64,000 bases of DNA from Bathymodiolus brooksi (Eukaryota > Mollusca > Bivalvia > Mytilida > Modiolidae): positions 16,445,506 through 16,509,505 of the forward strand of contig OY804579.1 of the NCBI GenBank assembly GCA_963680875.1, written 5' to 3'. Every line of letters starts with the position of its first letter. Within the stretch, counting starts at the first letter, position 1. Below, piece after piece: positions 54,854 to 64,000 of the stretch. The notes below the pieces were generated by a model. It was not told the origin of the DNA, ran no database searches, and saw nothing but the letters and a program-made list of their open reading frames with translations. Both the position numbers and the translations under genes were made by a program.

Positions 54854-56259
54854 CAGTGAAACCGGACCCTGAGTAAACCGGAATCCTGTCCATTCCGATC
54901 TAAATTTCAAGTCCCCAGTTTTTTCCTTAATAATCTTTGTTAAAAATCATTGAATAAACCGGACACTGCACATTCCGAATTCCGGCCTTGACTTGCGGTC
55001 CCAATACGCTAATTACTGTTATAATTTATCTCCGTAAACCGGTCATGATCAGATCAATCAACCGTGTGTTTACATATATGTGAATATCGATCGATAGTAA
55101 ATTGAAGGGGCGTCCGAGGGGAAACGTATTGAAAGTGTTTAACGAAGTGTGTATATTAGCACACCTGTAATTAGTGATCACTGGTAACTCATGTGGCTAA
55201 TCTTTAAATGTTCATTAAATGTTAAACAAACATAGAATCAACACCTAAAAAGCGAAAGCTTAATCAAGATGAAATACCCGTATAACTTATAAGTGGTTTT
55301 TTTTCGCCGAGACGCTTTTAAAATATCCAACATGGGGGAATCCTTCCCGAAAACAATGCATATGTTGACAATGATCATAAATGAACAACAAACAATGCCT
55401 TATTATTTAAGTGATGAACTAGCATCCAAGCCATACAATCATAATTTGAGACAATTTATTGTTAATCGGATTATACTTTATAGTCTTCACACTCACAGCT
55501 GGGAGTAATCAAACTTCCAGACTTGACATAAAAAATGACAAATACATTTGATTTCTTTTTTCTTTTTATTTCAATCATTAAAAGCTTGTGTAAACACAGT
55601 CTGACAGTCTAATTATACACTAAGTAATTATGACACCTTTCATACATACACGCATTCAATCTTATCGACAGCATTATTGATTATTTTACGCACGGTTAGA
55701 TATAGTCACACTTTTATTTTTAGTTTATTTTCGTATCAACGTTTACTGGTTCAAAACACAACAGCACTAGAGAGTATTACAATAAATGTAATTCTCTGAA
55801 TAATTAAAAAGTATTATATGCATTTAATGACTTTGTGGAATAGTGTCCAAACAAGTAAAGCAATACGAAAATATTAGACAGTAGTAAGCGTGCACCCTCC
55901 TGCAAAATAAAGAATCTGGACAAAAAACCGTGCATTATGCATAAGAAATTACGATACTCAATTATTTCAAAACAATTCCTATTTTGAATTGTTAGTTAAG
56001 CAATTCAGACAATCTGAATATAATTCTAATATAACGGTCTATCCGCTAAACTTAGATTTTGGTTAAAACTCAGGATCGCAAAAATTAAGTATATCGCTAA
56101 AAAAATCAACCAATTTGGAAGAAAATCGCGAAATTTGGCTCCCGTGAAAAAAACCACTTGTACGGTAGTCAGAGAGTAGACACTGAATAAACCGACCCAC
56201 TGTCAATACCGGCCGTGAAACGTGGTCCCAATGGTGGCCAGTTTCCACAGGTTTTACTG
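54854..56259. mobile_element. 1.4-kb Tc1/mariner-pogo-like element, non-autonomous
   Basis: Ends CAGTGAAACCGGACCCTGAG and, inverted, CAGTAAAACCTGTGGAAACT, flanked by TA (54852-54853 and 56260-56261). Subterminal sequences rich in aaaccgg and accgg occur on both sides. The frames at 55293-55508 and 56063-56281 show no transposase motif. Confidence 0.7.
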
Positions 56260-56317
56260 TATTATGTATAATTTGTATCACATTTTATTATGTAATTGGG
56301 CTATAAAATAACCATAT

Positions 56318-56360
56318 CCTGTTGATGAGTTTGTGCCAATAAAAGAATTTGGATTTGAAT
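56318..56360 (+). repeat. LINE/SINE-like 3' tail
   Basis: tgatgagtttgtgccaataa, then aagaatttggatttgaattt. This is the style of a retroposon 3' end with a short simple tail. Element body not identified. Confidence 0.35.
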
Positions 56361-56361
56361 T

Positions 56362-56434
56362 TTAACTCCGGTAACTTGAATATCTCTACATTAGCTATAT
56401 ATTATATATTGTCTGCAGAGTGTGCACTGTCATA
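56362..56434 (+). repeat. Repeat shared with 32737-32806
   Basis: Direct copy: aactccggtaacttgaatat, TA-rich run, attgtctgcagagtgtgcac. Confidence 0.75.
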
Positions 56435-56861
56435 TTTATGTGTCGCTAAAATTCTGATCACTGACCATGACAGAAGTTAAAATTTTTGAAACTTTAATTA
56501 AAGGAGTTATCCGAGTACTCTTCTTAAAGACTTGTACACATTTTGCATTTGTAATTTCGAATGTTTTTTTAACCTTTGAAAGGTGTGGAACCTCGGCGAT
56601 GCTATCCCGGGGGTGTACATGATCATATATTAATATTGACATTTTTTTTATGAATGAATAATACATTTGACATGTTTATTAACTTTTATGAAAATCCAAT
56701 AATAACATTGAAGTGAGCGAGCAGCATTTACCATTTTATCAAGCTCAAAAGAAATTTTGAAACTTTAATGAACTTGTTTTTAGAATCCGTCAACTCTTTT
56801 AGTACGGTAATTTTATCTATGATACATTATCATCTAGAGCTTCACTATCTCTATGTACTAC
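56435..56861. other. Non-coding spacer
   Basis: AT-rich, with no supported feature. It ends at the TAC that borders the CAACGTTG element. The minus frame at 56436-56666 has no domain. Confidence 0.4.
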
Positions 56862-57046
56862 CCCAGCAGGCACACAACGTTGAATAAACGTTGAAACAAC
56901 GTTGTATTCCTACGTTGAATCAACGTTGATTTTGAGTTGGATATGGAAGTTGAAACAACGTTGAAATTTCAACGTTGAACCAACGTTACTTTTCAACGTT
57001 GATTAAACGTTGAAAAATGGTTGTTTTCATGTTGAATTTGGGTTCA
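56862..57046 (+). repeat. Left CAACGTTG terminal array
   Basis: At least eight CAACGTTG or close variants in both orientations (the word is self-complementary), spaced irregularly at about 12-40 bases. The outermost bases CCCAGCAGGCACA pair with the right end. Confidence 0.85.
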
Positions 57047-57871
57047 ATAAATAGACTCCCTTTTTCCATAGTATGCACTCTTCTTGCATCTTGTCTCTTT
57101 TTCTAAGCCATATTAGAACATAGTGATTTTATTGCTGCCTTTGTGTTCCTTAATATTCAGTTTGTATTGGTAGTTTTTATTTGGAATAAGAGGTTCTTCT
57201 TCTCATCATTATTCAATTACTGGTACTGTTATTGTATACATTGTAATAGTATATAATGTGGAGCTAGATGAAATATTTGTAATTTCCAATGTTACTGTTA
57301 CTATAGTTCCAATCATACCGTATGACAATATAGTGTAAAAAGGGGGACAGATAAAATGCCCCCCCCCCAAAAAAAACAAACTTAGAATTCTGCGAGTTAG
57401 AATAAATGTTGCATAAACTATATTTTGCAATTAACATGACAAATATAATAGAATAACATTGGTCATTAAAGATTACTGTTTAGGATAAGAGGTCCATAAA
57501 TGGGTGATCTTTGATTTTTATGAAATTTTACATGCAACTAGATTGTAAGGACCTGCATCCAGAATTTGAAAAATTAATACATGTTATAGGTTTTGAGATA
57601 TGATTCATCAACGATTTATACCCCGAAAATGAATCCAATTACATCATAATTTTTTTACCTATAAATTAGAACAATAAATTGCTGTTATATTTTTTTACAG
57701 AAAATCTGTAGGACACATACCTTTGGCATATAATGAAATTTTAAATTTTGTGAATTTTCTTAAGTTTCATGCAGTTTTAACCAAATATATAAAATATAAA
57801 TTGTTCAATATTTGGATGCTAGTCCTTACAATTTAGTTGCATGCAAAAGTTCACAAAATTCCAACAGATCC
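57047..57871. other. Non-coding stretch downstream of the minus-strand gene
   Basis: Contains a poly-C/poly-A run near 57358-57378. The frame at 57209-57430 covers low-complexity sequence and is not supported. Confidence 0.5.
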
Positions 57872-58125
57872 GGGGCCCGGGTGGGTCGTTGGATCTAACA
57901 GCTCATACAAGCCTATTACCAATATGGCGTGGGTTCGCGCCCAGCTTTGTAAATTACAAAAAAGGGCGCACTTGACTCGCAGTCGCAAGTGATAAAGCTT
58001 ACCAGTTGCTTGCCCAGTGTCGATGGTTCTCTCCGGCTTCCTCCACCACTAAAACTGGTCGCCATGATATAGCTGAAATACTGCTGAAAGTGGCGCTAAA
58101 ACACCAAAATCTAATCAAATCAACC
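57872..58125 (+). mobile_element. tRNA-related SINE, fairly complete
   Basis: The 5' head starts near gggcccgggtgggtcgttgg (A-box-like) and has gtgggttcgcgcccag (B-box-like, near GGTTCGANNCC). The body is gggcgcacttgactcgcagt. The 3' module is ggcttcctccaccactaaaa, gccatgatatagctgaaata, ctgctgaaagtggcgctaaa. Fragments of this module occur at 883, 1886 and 46288. The frame at 58006-58368 is a shadow. Confidence 0.75.
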
Positions 58126-58398
58126 AATAGATCCCCCATTTATGGACATCTTACATTGCGACATTTCAGACTTTACAAAGTTCACTCATATTTGTTGACT
58201 GTTTTAAACACAGGTTTCCTACAAAGTGACCAGGTTCAACGGTATATATACAAAATTAATTGGCTCAGCATTAAAGTATTGAAGACTGCAACATCATCAA
58301 AATCAATCAATCTTTATTTGTATACATGTATCATAAAATGTTCTCAGTTATTTAATGTATCATTATGATTAAATCAATAAATGATGTCTGACAGAATT

Positions 58399-59663
58399 TT
58401 AAGATCTGTTTCGTATTAAAAGTCTATCGTCTCCTCTGCCATAACCGCCTATCCTTTCTGGCGCAAGCTTCAAGAAATTGGCCGCACATTCGGTATTTTT
58501 TGCCTCATCTGTGCTATGACACGTCAGAAGAACTTCTGAAAATAAAAATTAACATTTCTAATATATACCTGAACTAACAAGTTAATGAGTTTATTGAAGT
58601 TTAATACACATTTGGCTTAAGTAAATGGTTTCTGTTGTACTCAAATAATCACAAGTTGAAATGTTAGTCTTTATACCCGAGTTCACATAATATCCAATTT
58701 GTTCTCATTTCTTTAATGTGTATGCCAACAAAATTGAAATGACTAGGTACACAAGACTGCTGCTACTGTAATTACCATAGTCCTTAATCTGTATATTGTT
58801 TATTTGGATTTCTTCGCATGATGTATATTTGCAGTTTACTTTTAAGGACAAAATAAAGCGCCATGTAAATTTCACTGCTACCGTTTAAAATTCATTACAA
58901 ATACCACCTCCCGTCCTAAAAAATGTTTTAATAATTTTAATATTTGCATAGTATCACAATCAATTATTAGATTATCAAATTAAATGCTAACTTTTTATAA
59001 GATATACTTATTAAAGATTTTACTTGAAGAACATCACAATTGAAAATCATAAAAAAATTTACAATCTTAATAATAATCACTAACCTTTGATTAGTTTACA
59101 TAAGCATGACTTTGCAAAAGGGAATGTATCCTGCTTGCCCTTCATGTTCATCCCGGCCATCAGTCCATTACTCATACATCTGAAGAAAGAAAATCAAATA
59201 CACAATGTATTATCTAAACCATTCCATGGAATTATACTGCGTTAAAATTGGATTGGTATAGTACTGACTGCAAACACAAAATGGACAGGATTTAACTAAT
59301 AGCTATAATGGTTACTGTAACTCCCATTCCCTTGGAATGATATTGCAAATATGTATTATTCTGCACCTTTAGCAAACTTGACTAGGGAAAAAAAACAAAC
59401 AATTAGCCTTCTTTGTGCGGACGACTGTTTGCCACACTTTCTTTTCTTAGATACTGAAATTTAATTTGTGACCTAGTATAATTGCTGTTCTCAAGTAAAA
59501 TTCTTATTTTGACTATTTAAAAGTTTTCTATGTACAATGTATTAAGTGAGTGATGTTAAACACAGCAAGTTATAATTCTTGTTAAGCAATAAACATACCT
59601 TGACATGGCCTTTTCAAGATGATTTTTAAAATCACTCCCTCCAATCTTGGTTATCAGGTGTTT
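58399..59663 (-). CDS. Spliced gene, DUF4806-like C-terminal exons
   Basis: Three exons on the minus strand join in phase through GT-AG introns. Exon A 59663-59599 (65 nt; acceptor ttcttacag, donor gtatgt): KHLITKIGGSDFKNHLEKAM. Exon B 59179-59085 (95 nt; acceptor tttcttcag, donor gttagt): CMSNGLMAGMNMKGKQDTFP, FAKSCLCKLIK. Exon C 58535-58399 (137 nt; acceptor ttttcag) ends in TAA: EVLLTCHSTDEAKNTECAAN, FLKLAPERIGG. The xIGGS...xxNWKG-like order resembles the end of DUF4806, a domain of unknown function common in invertebrates and in transposon-linked genes (from memory, not searched). No stop or slip occurs across 98 codons. Upstream exons are unresolved. It lies wholly inside the CAACGTTG unit. 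Confidence 0.6.
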
Positions 59664-61002
59664 CTGTAAGAAAAAAATGTGATGCCATTGATAGAACTGC
59701 ACTTTTATACTGTTTTGTAGATAGCTTGTGCCAGTCTTAAAAACACAAAACATGTTTCACATAATCAGAAAAAAACACAGGAAAAAGAAACAAATTTAAA
59801 TATTTTGTAATCATCCCACAAAGTTATGTGATAGTGTACTAGATTTTAAGCCTTTGCATGGTGTTAATATACACACTTTACGATCAATTGAGTCATGAAG
59901 CAAAGAAGTTTGACATTAAATAACAACAACAATTTTGGTAATTTCTTAGAAGTCTGTATAATTTCCAGTTTGCACTTTTCACATATGAAATTTTGTTGTA
60001 TGACCTACATGTATATGATGATCAACTTTTTGGAATTGTATCTTATAAGCCATCTTCTTTTTCCAACTTCGGTATATGTTGTACATTTTGTAACTTATTC
60101 TAGTGCTCTATAACTGTTGACAAAGTGGTTCAACAATCGGGCAACACCTTAATTAAAAAAAAATTGCATGGCAGTTGTTGACCCATACATACTGAAGTGA
60201 GTCAGTCGGTCAGCAAATTTACACATGTATTTTAATTCTGTATTTTACCAGCAAAAAATATAATAAAATGAAAAAAAGGTGCACATGGGACATAGATGCC
60301 CCTACTCTTATCAAAATCAAAGTTGACAGGCCTTTTGTGATTCTTAACACAGCCAAATTTCAAAACATTTGACCAAGTCCAAGGCAAACTCAAGTTATTG
60401 AAGGGAAACCAAAACATGGTGGAGGGAAAGACAGACGGACAAGGGTAAAACATAATGCAAAATTGGTCAACTAGAATAAGTAAATGCACACAAACCAATG
60501 TGTCCACAGTTGAACGACAACGAATAACTACCCCAAAATAGGGTGTCCCTATCGATAGTATACTTGCAGAAATAGTGTTTTAACATGTATAATCTGCTGT
60601 TTGTGGTTTTTTTCATTTTCATGAGTCACATTAACAGACAAGTAGGAAGTCACAAACCTATATATACACTTCAAACTGTTTTTATTTGGTAACTAGTTAA
60701 CTCGTACCACTGCAAACAGTTTAATAATAATTAATTAATTGGCTTTTAATATTGGCATATTTTTTTTGGGATGACAGTTGAAAGCAGTTTCAAAATAATT
60801 TTGATTAATAGATTTCTTTTGATCTTTATATTGTTATTTAATTAGGTAATCATGTTTTCTTAAGTCCTCGTTGAACTATAATTAAATTTACTAATTATCT
60901 ATTTAATGAGATGATTGAATTTTGAGTTTGATTTTAATGTGATAGCTTGGAATTTGTTGTGCTCAACACACGAGCCCTATCAAAGCCAACCCTTGTTATA
61001 AA
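59664..61002. other. Probable intron/intergenic sequence inside the 5.5-kb unit
   Basis: No exon could be supported on the minus strand here. An interspersed repeat fragment (about 60280-60460, with gacagacggacaagggtaaa) gives rise to the open frame at 60232-60507, which I do not accept as coding. The frame at 59895-60113 is likewise unsupported. Confidence 0.45.
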
Positions 61003-61210
61003 ATGTCATTCATTGGTGGTGTGTTTAATAACCAAAATGAGCGACGACAGTTGTATATGGTGCCACGCTCCTGTAATACCCCGTCAAGAGGCAGTAGAAT
61101 GATATTTGTTCAAGATGGCATCACAGATTGGAAAGTGTGGAAATATGGGATACGTTCAATATAATTACGAGTTGACTTTAAAACTTTTTAATTTTATTTG
61201 TGCAACCTGT
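61003..61210 (+). pseudogene. Zinc-finger-like exon relic
   Basis: From ATG 61039 the plus strand reads MSDDSCIWCHAPVIPRQEAV and then meets TGA. One frame over, directly after, come DICSRWHHRLESVEIW. Together these give the pattern CxxC...PRQEAVE-C-D-x-C-x-x-W-x-H-R, like the start of PHD-type fingers found in invertebrate transposon-linked proteins (recall, not a search). A two-base loss explains the slip. An alternative 53-codon ATG frame (61003-61164) overlaps it. The downstream cysteines are missing. Confidence 0.4.
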
Positions 61211-61484
61211 TTTGCCCACCCCCCCTTTTTTTTAATTCCCCAAAAGTCACAGCCCGTGCTTAAAATGTACATTCCTTAATTAATATGTTTGAATAAAGAT
61301 GTTTCCATTTTCTAAGTAATATTATTCGCTGTAACAAAAACTGAGGAATGCAAAGTCAAACAACAAACCATGCAACAATGTAATTTATTGACGTAATGTA
61401 AATCAAACACGACACGAGCACTGCTCTTTAACCAGAGTTTAAAACGAAAATCTTGGTGGTGGTGCTTTGTGATATGCAAATTAC

Positions 61485-61607
61485 CTCTTCAAAACAGTTT
61501 TCACCAAAAACAACACCTGGCTTCAGGATACTAAAAAATCTTTCTGCTTCTTCGTGTCTCTGTGTTGATATACGCGCTCGATATTTGAACCACTCGGCAA
61601 TGCGCAT
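61485..61607 (-). CDS. Candidate first coding exon of the minus-strand gene
   Basis: ATG at 61607 with an upstream in-frame TAA. It has 41 codons: MRIAEWFKYRARISTQRHEE, AERFFSILKPGVVFGENCFE, E. It ends exactly at a GT donor (gag|gtaatt) in phase 0, the phase in which exon A (59663) begins. It has protein-like composition in AT-rich surroundings. Whether it joins directly to exon A or through unseen exons is unknown. It may belong to another transcript. Confidence 0.45.
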
Positions 61608-62171
61608 GTGCGAATTTTGTTACTTCCCGTTTCTAGCCTGCGAAAATTTAAAAATGATATTTAAAACGAAATTTTACCTACTGATTCGATTAACAGTTCA
61701 ACGCATACATGGTGGTTACTAGTAGGAAGGAAGTCCCAGTAAGAGACTTATATTAAATTGAAACAGAGACATATTTGGCTCCGATTTAAATTAAGGGATA
61801 TGTCTGAGGAAAAAAAGGGGGGTGCATGAAAATAAAATTAGGAAGGGGTTGGCCTTAAAGTGAAATAGAGAATTTGCTCTTTGCATCAACTCCTTTATTT
61901 CTTTGACCATGCAGAGTTGCTGACTGCTAAGAACTGTTTTAGCCTTTCTTTAAATTTGTGAGAAATACTATTGCAAGGGGGGGTGGGGGTGGCGGCTTGA
62001 TATGGTGATTTTTTTTTTTAAAGTAAGTGTTGATATTAAAAGAGAGACATGGTAGGCGGTGTTTCATCCCAAAACATGAAATAAAGAGTTCTCTACCTTA
62101 AAAGGGCCTAGCCCAAGAGTTTCAAATACCCCCCCCCCCCTTTAATAGTTCATCCCCTTTGAACTGAGAAG

Positions 62172-62354
62172 GTTGAATGTTCAACGTTGAAACAACGTTG
62201 CTGTTTTCAACGTTGTTCCCACTACGTAATATCAACGTAGATTCAACTTGCAAATTCAACGTAGAAATTGTAACGTTGAAACAACGTTGAATTTTGGTTG
62301 TTCAACGTAACAACCAATTTTCAACGTTGATTCAACGTTGTTGTGCCTGCTGGG
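62172..62354 (-). repeat. Right CAACGTTG terminal array
   Basis: Inverse counterpart of 56862-57046: ttcaacgttgaaacaacgtt, caacgttgttcccactacgt, and terminal caacgttgttgtgcctgctg. Confidence 0.85.
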
Positions 62355-62559
62355 TACACTTCATCATAAGTTATTGATTTCTCCAGGCGTTCATGTGTAC
62401 TACACAAATCATGTGACTCAGAAAAGTATGGATTGTAAACAAGCAAAGAAAAACATCGGGGATTTATATGTAAATATTAAAAGTCGAGTTGACAGTTAAT
62501 GCCCCTGAAATAAATTTTAATGAATATCAAAATACACAGAAAAAAATTACGTTTTCTTT

Positions 62560-63200
62560 TTACCTATCGAAAATACCTAAGACCACCATATAGAATCACA
62601 CGATAACATCCCAGACAAAGGCCCAAGCCTACAACATGAAATAACATCACTCACAATATCTCTAACAGGTGTACAGAAACTGCTACATAACATCAATCTG
62701 CAATCACAGACTCACTGAGTTTTTTGGGGGTTGTTTTGGCTTTCAGAGGAGGAATGAAAGTAAAAAACAAAATTGAAAATGGTTACGAGATCCAAATCGC
62801 AACAAGATTACATGTGACCCAGACAACATCAGCAGCAAAAAACCTAAAGAATTAAATGAGCAAACAGCTGTCCAGTCACACTCTATTTAAAAGAATCAAT
62901 AGAAAGAGACATACATGTATTACACCCATAGACTTGAAGCACACAAACGTAGTTACAGATTACAGATCCATATCACGCGCATGTATCTGTTGCAAACTAA
63001 TGGCACACATCATCAACGAGCATAAACCATCTTGAGCAAAGCAACTTATTATATGACCTTCAGCATGGATTTTGTCAATGGAGGTCATGTGAAACACACC
63101 TCATCTTTCGTACAAGAACTTGAATCAAACAACAACAATGATATGCAAATTATAAATATAATGCTGTCTGCCTTTTATATGCACATAACGTCATAAGGAT
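62560..63200 (+). pseudogene. Degenerate LINE reverse transcriptase fragment
   Basis: In shifting frames: LTISLTGVQKLLHNINLQSQ (region before RT), then after an unrelated insert ITPIDLKHTNVVTDYRSISR, ACICCKLMAHIINEH, LLYDLQHGFCQWRSCETHLI and a decayed NIMLSAF where the first catalytic Asp block is expected. The order matches LINE RT fingers (YRPISLT...CK, QHGFRxxRSCxTQL). No YADD is recognisable downstream. This is a different family from the 2.2-7.8 kb LINE. Confidence 0.65.
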
Positions 63201-64000
63201 TCTGTCATTGATGGTGGCATTATTTGTAAACATAATAATATTTTGCATGGTGAAAGTGTATTAGTAACTTGCAGCTGTTCCATATACTGTTTGAATCTGA
63301 CTTGAGAACTCATAAAAACCAAAAGTATTCATACACACATTTCATCATATAAAGTCACCTATAAATGTTCTTTTTTCCTGTTTACACTAATGAAATAGAA
63401 CTTCCATCATGCATTGTTTCATCCACAACAGTTGAAATATTCAAGGACAGCTCAAATCTGCAACATCATATACAGTGGAAGCCTCAGGGAACAGCTCAGT
63501 CCGGCTGTTCTTAGTAAAATCGTATAACCTTTATTACTGTACCGGGTAATCGTTGTTGGTATTCCTATGGGATTGGATTGTTTTTATTATTTTTATCAGA
63601 AATCCCTCAATTCATCCATGGAAATCTCATATAATTTCAAAAAGATTTTTCTCCTCGCAAATATTGATCATATCCAACAATATGTGACATTCAAGGGAAA
63701 ATGCAATTTCTGCAATAATCATGATAATGTTGAGTAATGTCCCCCATCTTAATAAATCTATTTCCATAACAGTTATGCTTTGTGGAGCTAATGGAGAGAG
63801 ATGGAATATAATGACTGGATTATTCGGGTTATGAACACCTTTAATTACATCATAAAATTTATAATTTTTTGCAATTTGTGGAACTTTTCAACTTGTATGT
63901 TTAAAAATAATGAGGTGATAAAAATGTTTGCTTCAACAACTGACAGAAAAATTATTTAGGAGTAAATTTTGAAAATTATATCCAACAAAATCTTTAAATG
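63201..64000. other. AT-rich end of window, nothing identified
   Basis: Possibly continues the decayed LINE for a short distance. No exon, repeat or RNA gene could be supported. Confidence 0.4.

Larger units (their letters stand above)
56862..62354. mobile_element. 5.5-kb TIR-bounded unit with CAACGTTG arrays
   Basis: Left end CCCAGCAGGCACACAACGTT, right end ...CAACGTTGTTGTGCCTGCTGGG in inverse. Both termini are about 180 bases of irregularly spaced CAACGTTG/TTCAACGTTG words (56862-57046 and 62172-62354). TAC occurs at both borders (56859-56861, 62355-62357), suggesting a 3-bp duplication. Inside are a minus-strand spliced gene (58399-59663, possibly starting at 61607), a SINE (57872-58125) and a plus-strand zinc-finger relic. 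No DDE transposase was found, so the superfamily is open. Confidence 0.65.

Noticed and set aside
58006..58368. 120-codon plus-strand frame
   Set aside because: Its first third is the SINE 3' module, and the rest is antisense to the last exon region and AT-rich sequence.
60232..60507. 91-codon minus-strand frame between the candidate exons of the DUF4806-like gene
   Set aside because: It overlies an interspersed repeat (gacagacggacaagggtaaa context) and lacks splice sites in phase.

Overview
This is a metazoan nuclear window, AT-rich and without any complete host gene that I can recognise. The repeat content points to a mollusc, probably a bivalve: a tRNA-like SINE with a 3' module that I associate with molluscan genomes, Helentron-like elements starting AGCTCACCTG, tyrosine-recombinase (DIRS-type) retrotransposons, a Merlin transposon and many palindromic MITEs. 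The taxonomic call is inference from repeat families only.

Layout. 1-2.2 kb: flank with SINE pieces and a 103-bp hairpin element. 2.2-7.8 kb: one 5'-truncated non-LTR retrotransposon (LINE) broken by three nested DNA elements: a 2.6-kb unit with about 390-bp terminal inverted repeats (TIRs), a 266-bp MITE and a 465-bp MITE. 7.8-12.6 kb: DIRS-type element 1, minus strand (gag, RT/RNase H, tyrosine recombinase). 13.65-21.28 kb: Ty3/Gypsy-type LTR element, plus strand, with nearly identical LTRs but a disrupted interior. 21.3-26.0 kb: mostly unannotated sequence with two weak gene relics. 26.0-30.8 kb: DIRS-type element 2, minus strand.

31-56.3 kb is a nest of DNA elements. A long inverted repeat has its left arm at 32.95-33.86 kb. 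Its right arm is split into pieces at 38.2, 46.8, 52.5-53.04 and 54.8 kb by later insertions. The insertions include an 8.5-kb block (two TIR elements, one Helentron-like element, a LINE 3' end), a 5.3-kb Helentron-like element with higher-order tandem repeats, and a dead Merlin. A Tc1/mariner-pogo-like element follows at 54.85-56.26 kb.

56.86-62.35 kb is a 5.5-kb unit bounded by TIRs rich in CAACGTTG. It contains at least three exons, with consensus splice sites and phases that join exactly, of a gene whose product resembles the C-terminal part of DUF4806 proteins. A possible first exon and a zinc-finger relic also lie inside. This is the least explained and most gene-like part of the window. 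62.4-64 kb carries a degenerate fragment of a second LINE.

Almost every open frame is explained by these elements, and most are pseudogenised. No tRNA, rRNA, CRISPR or prokaryotic signals were seen.
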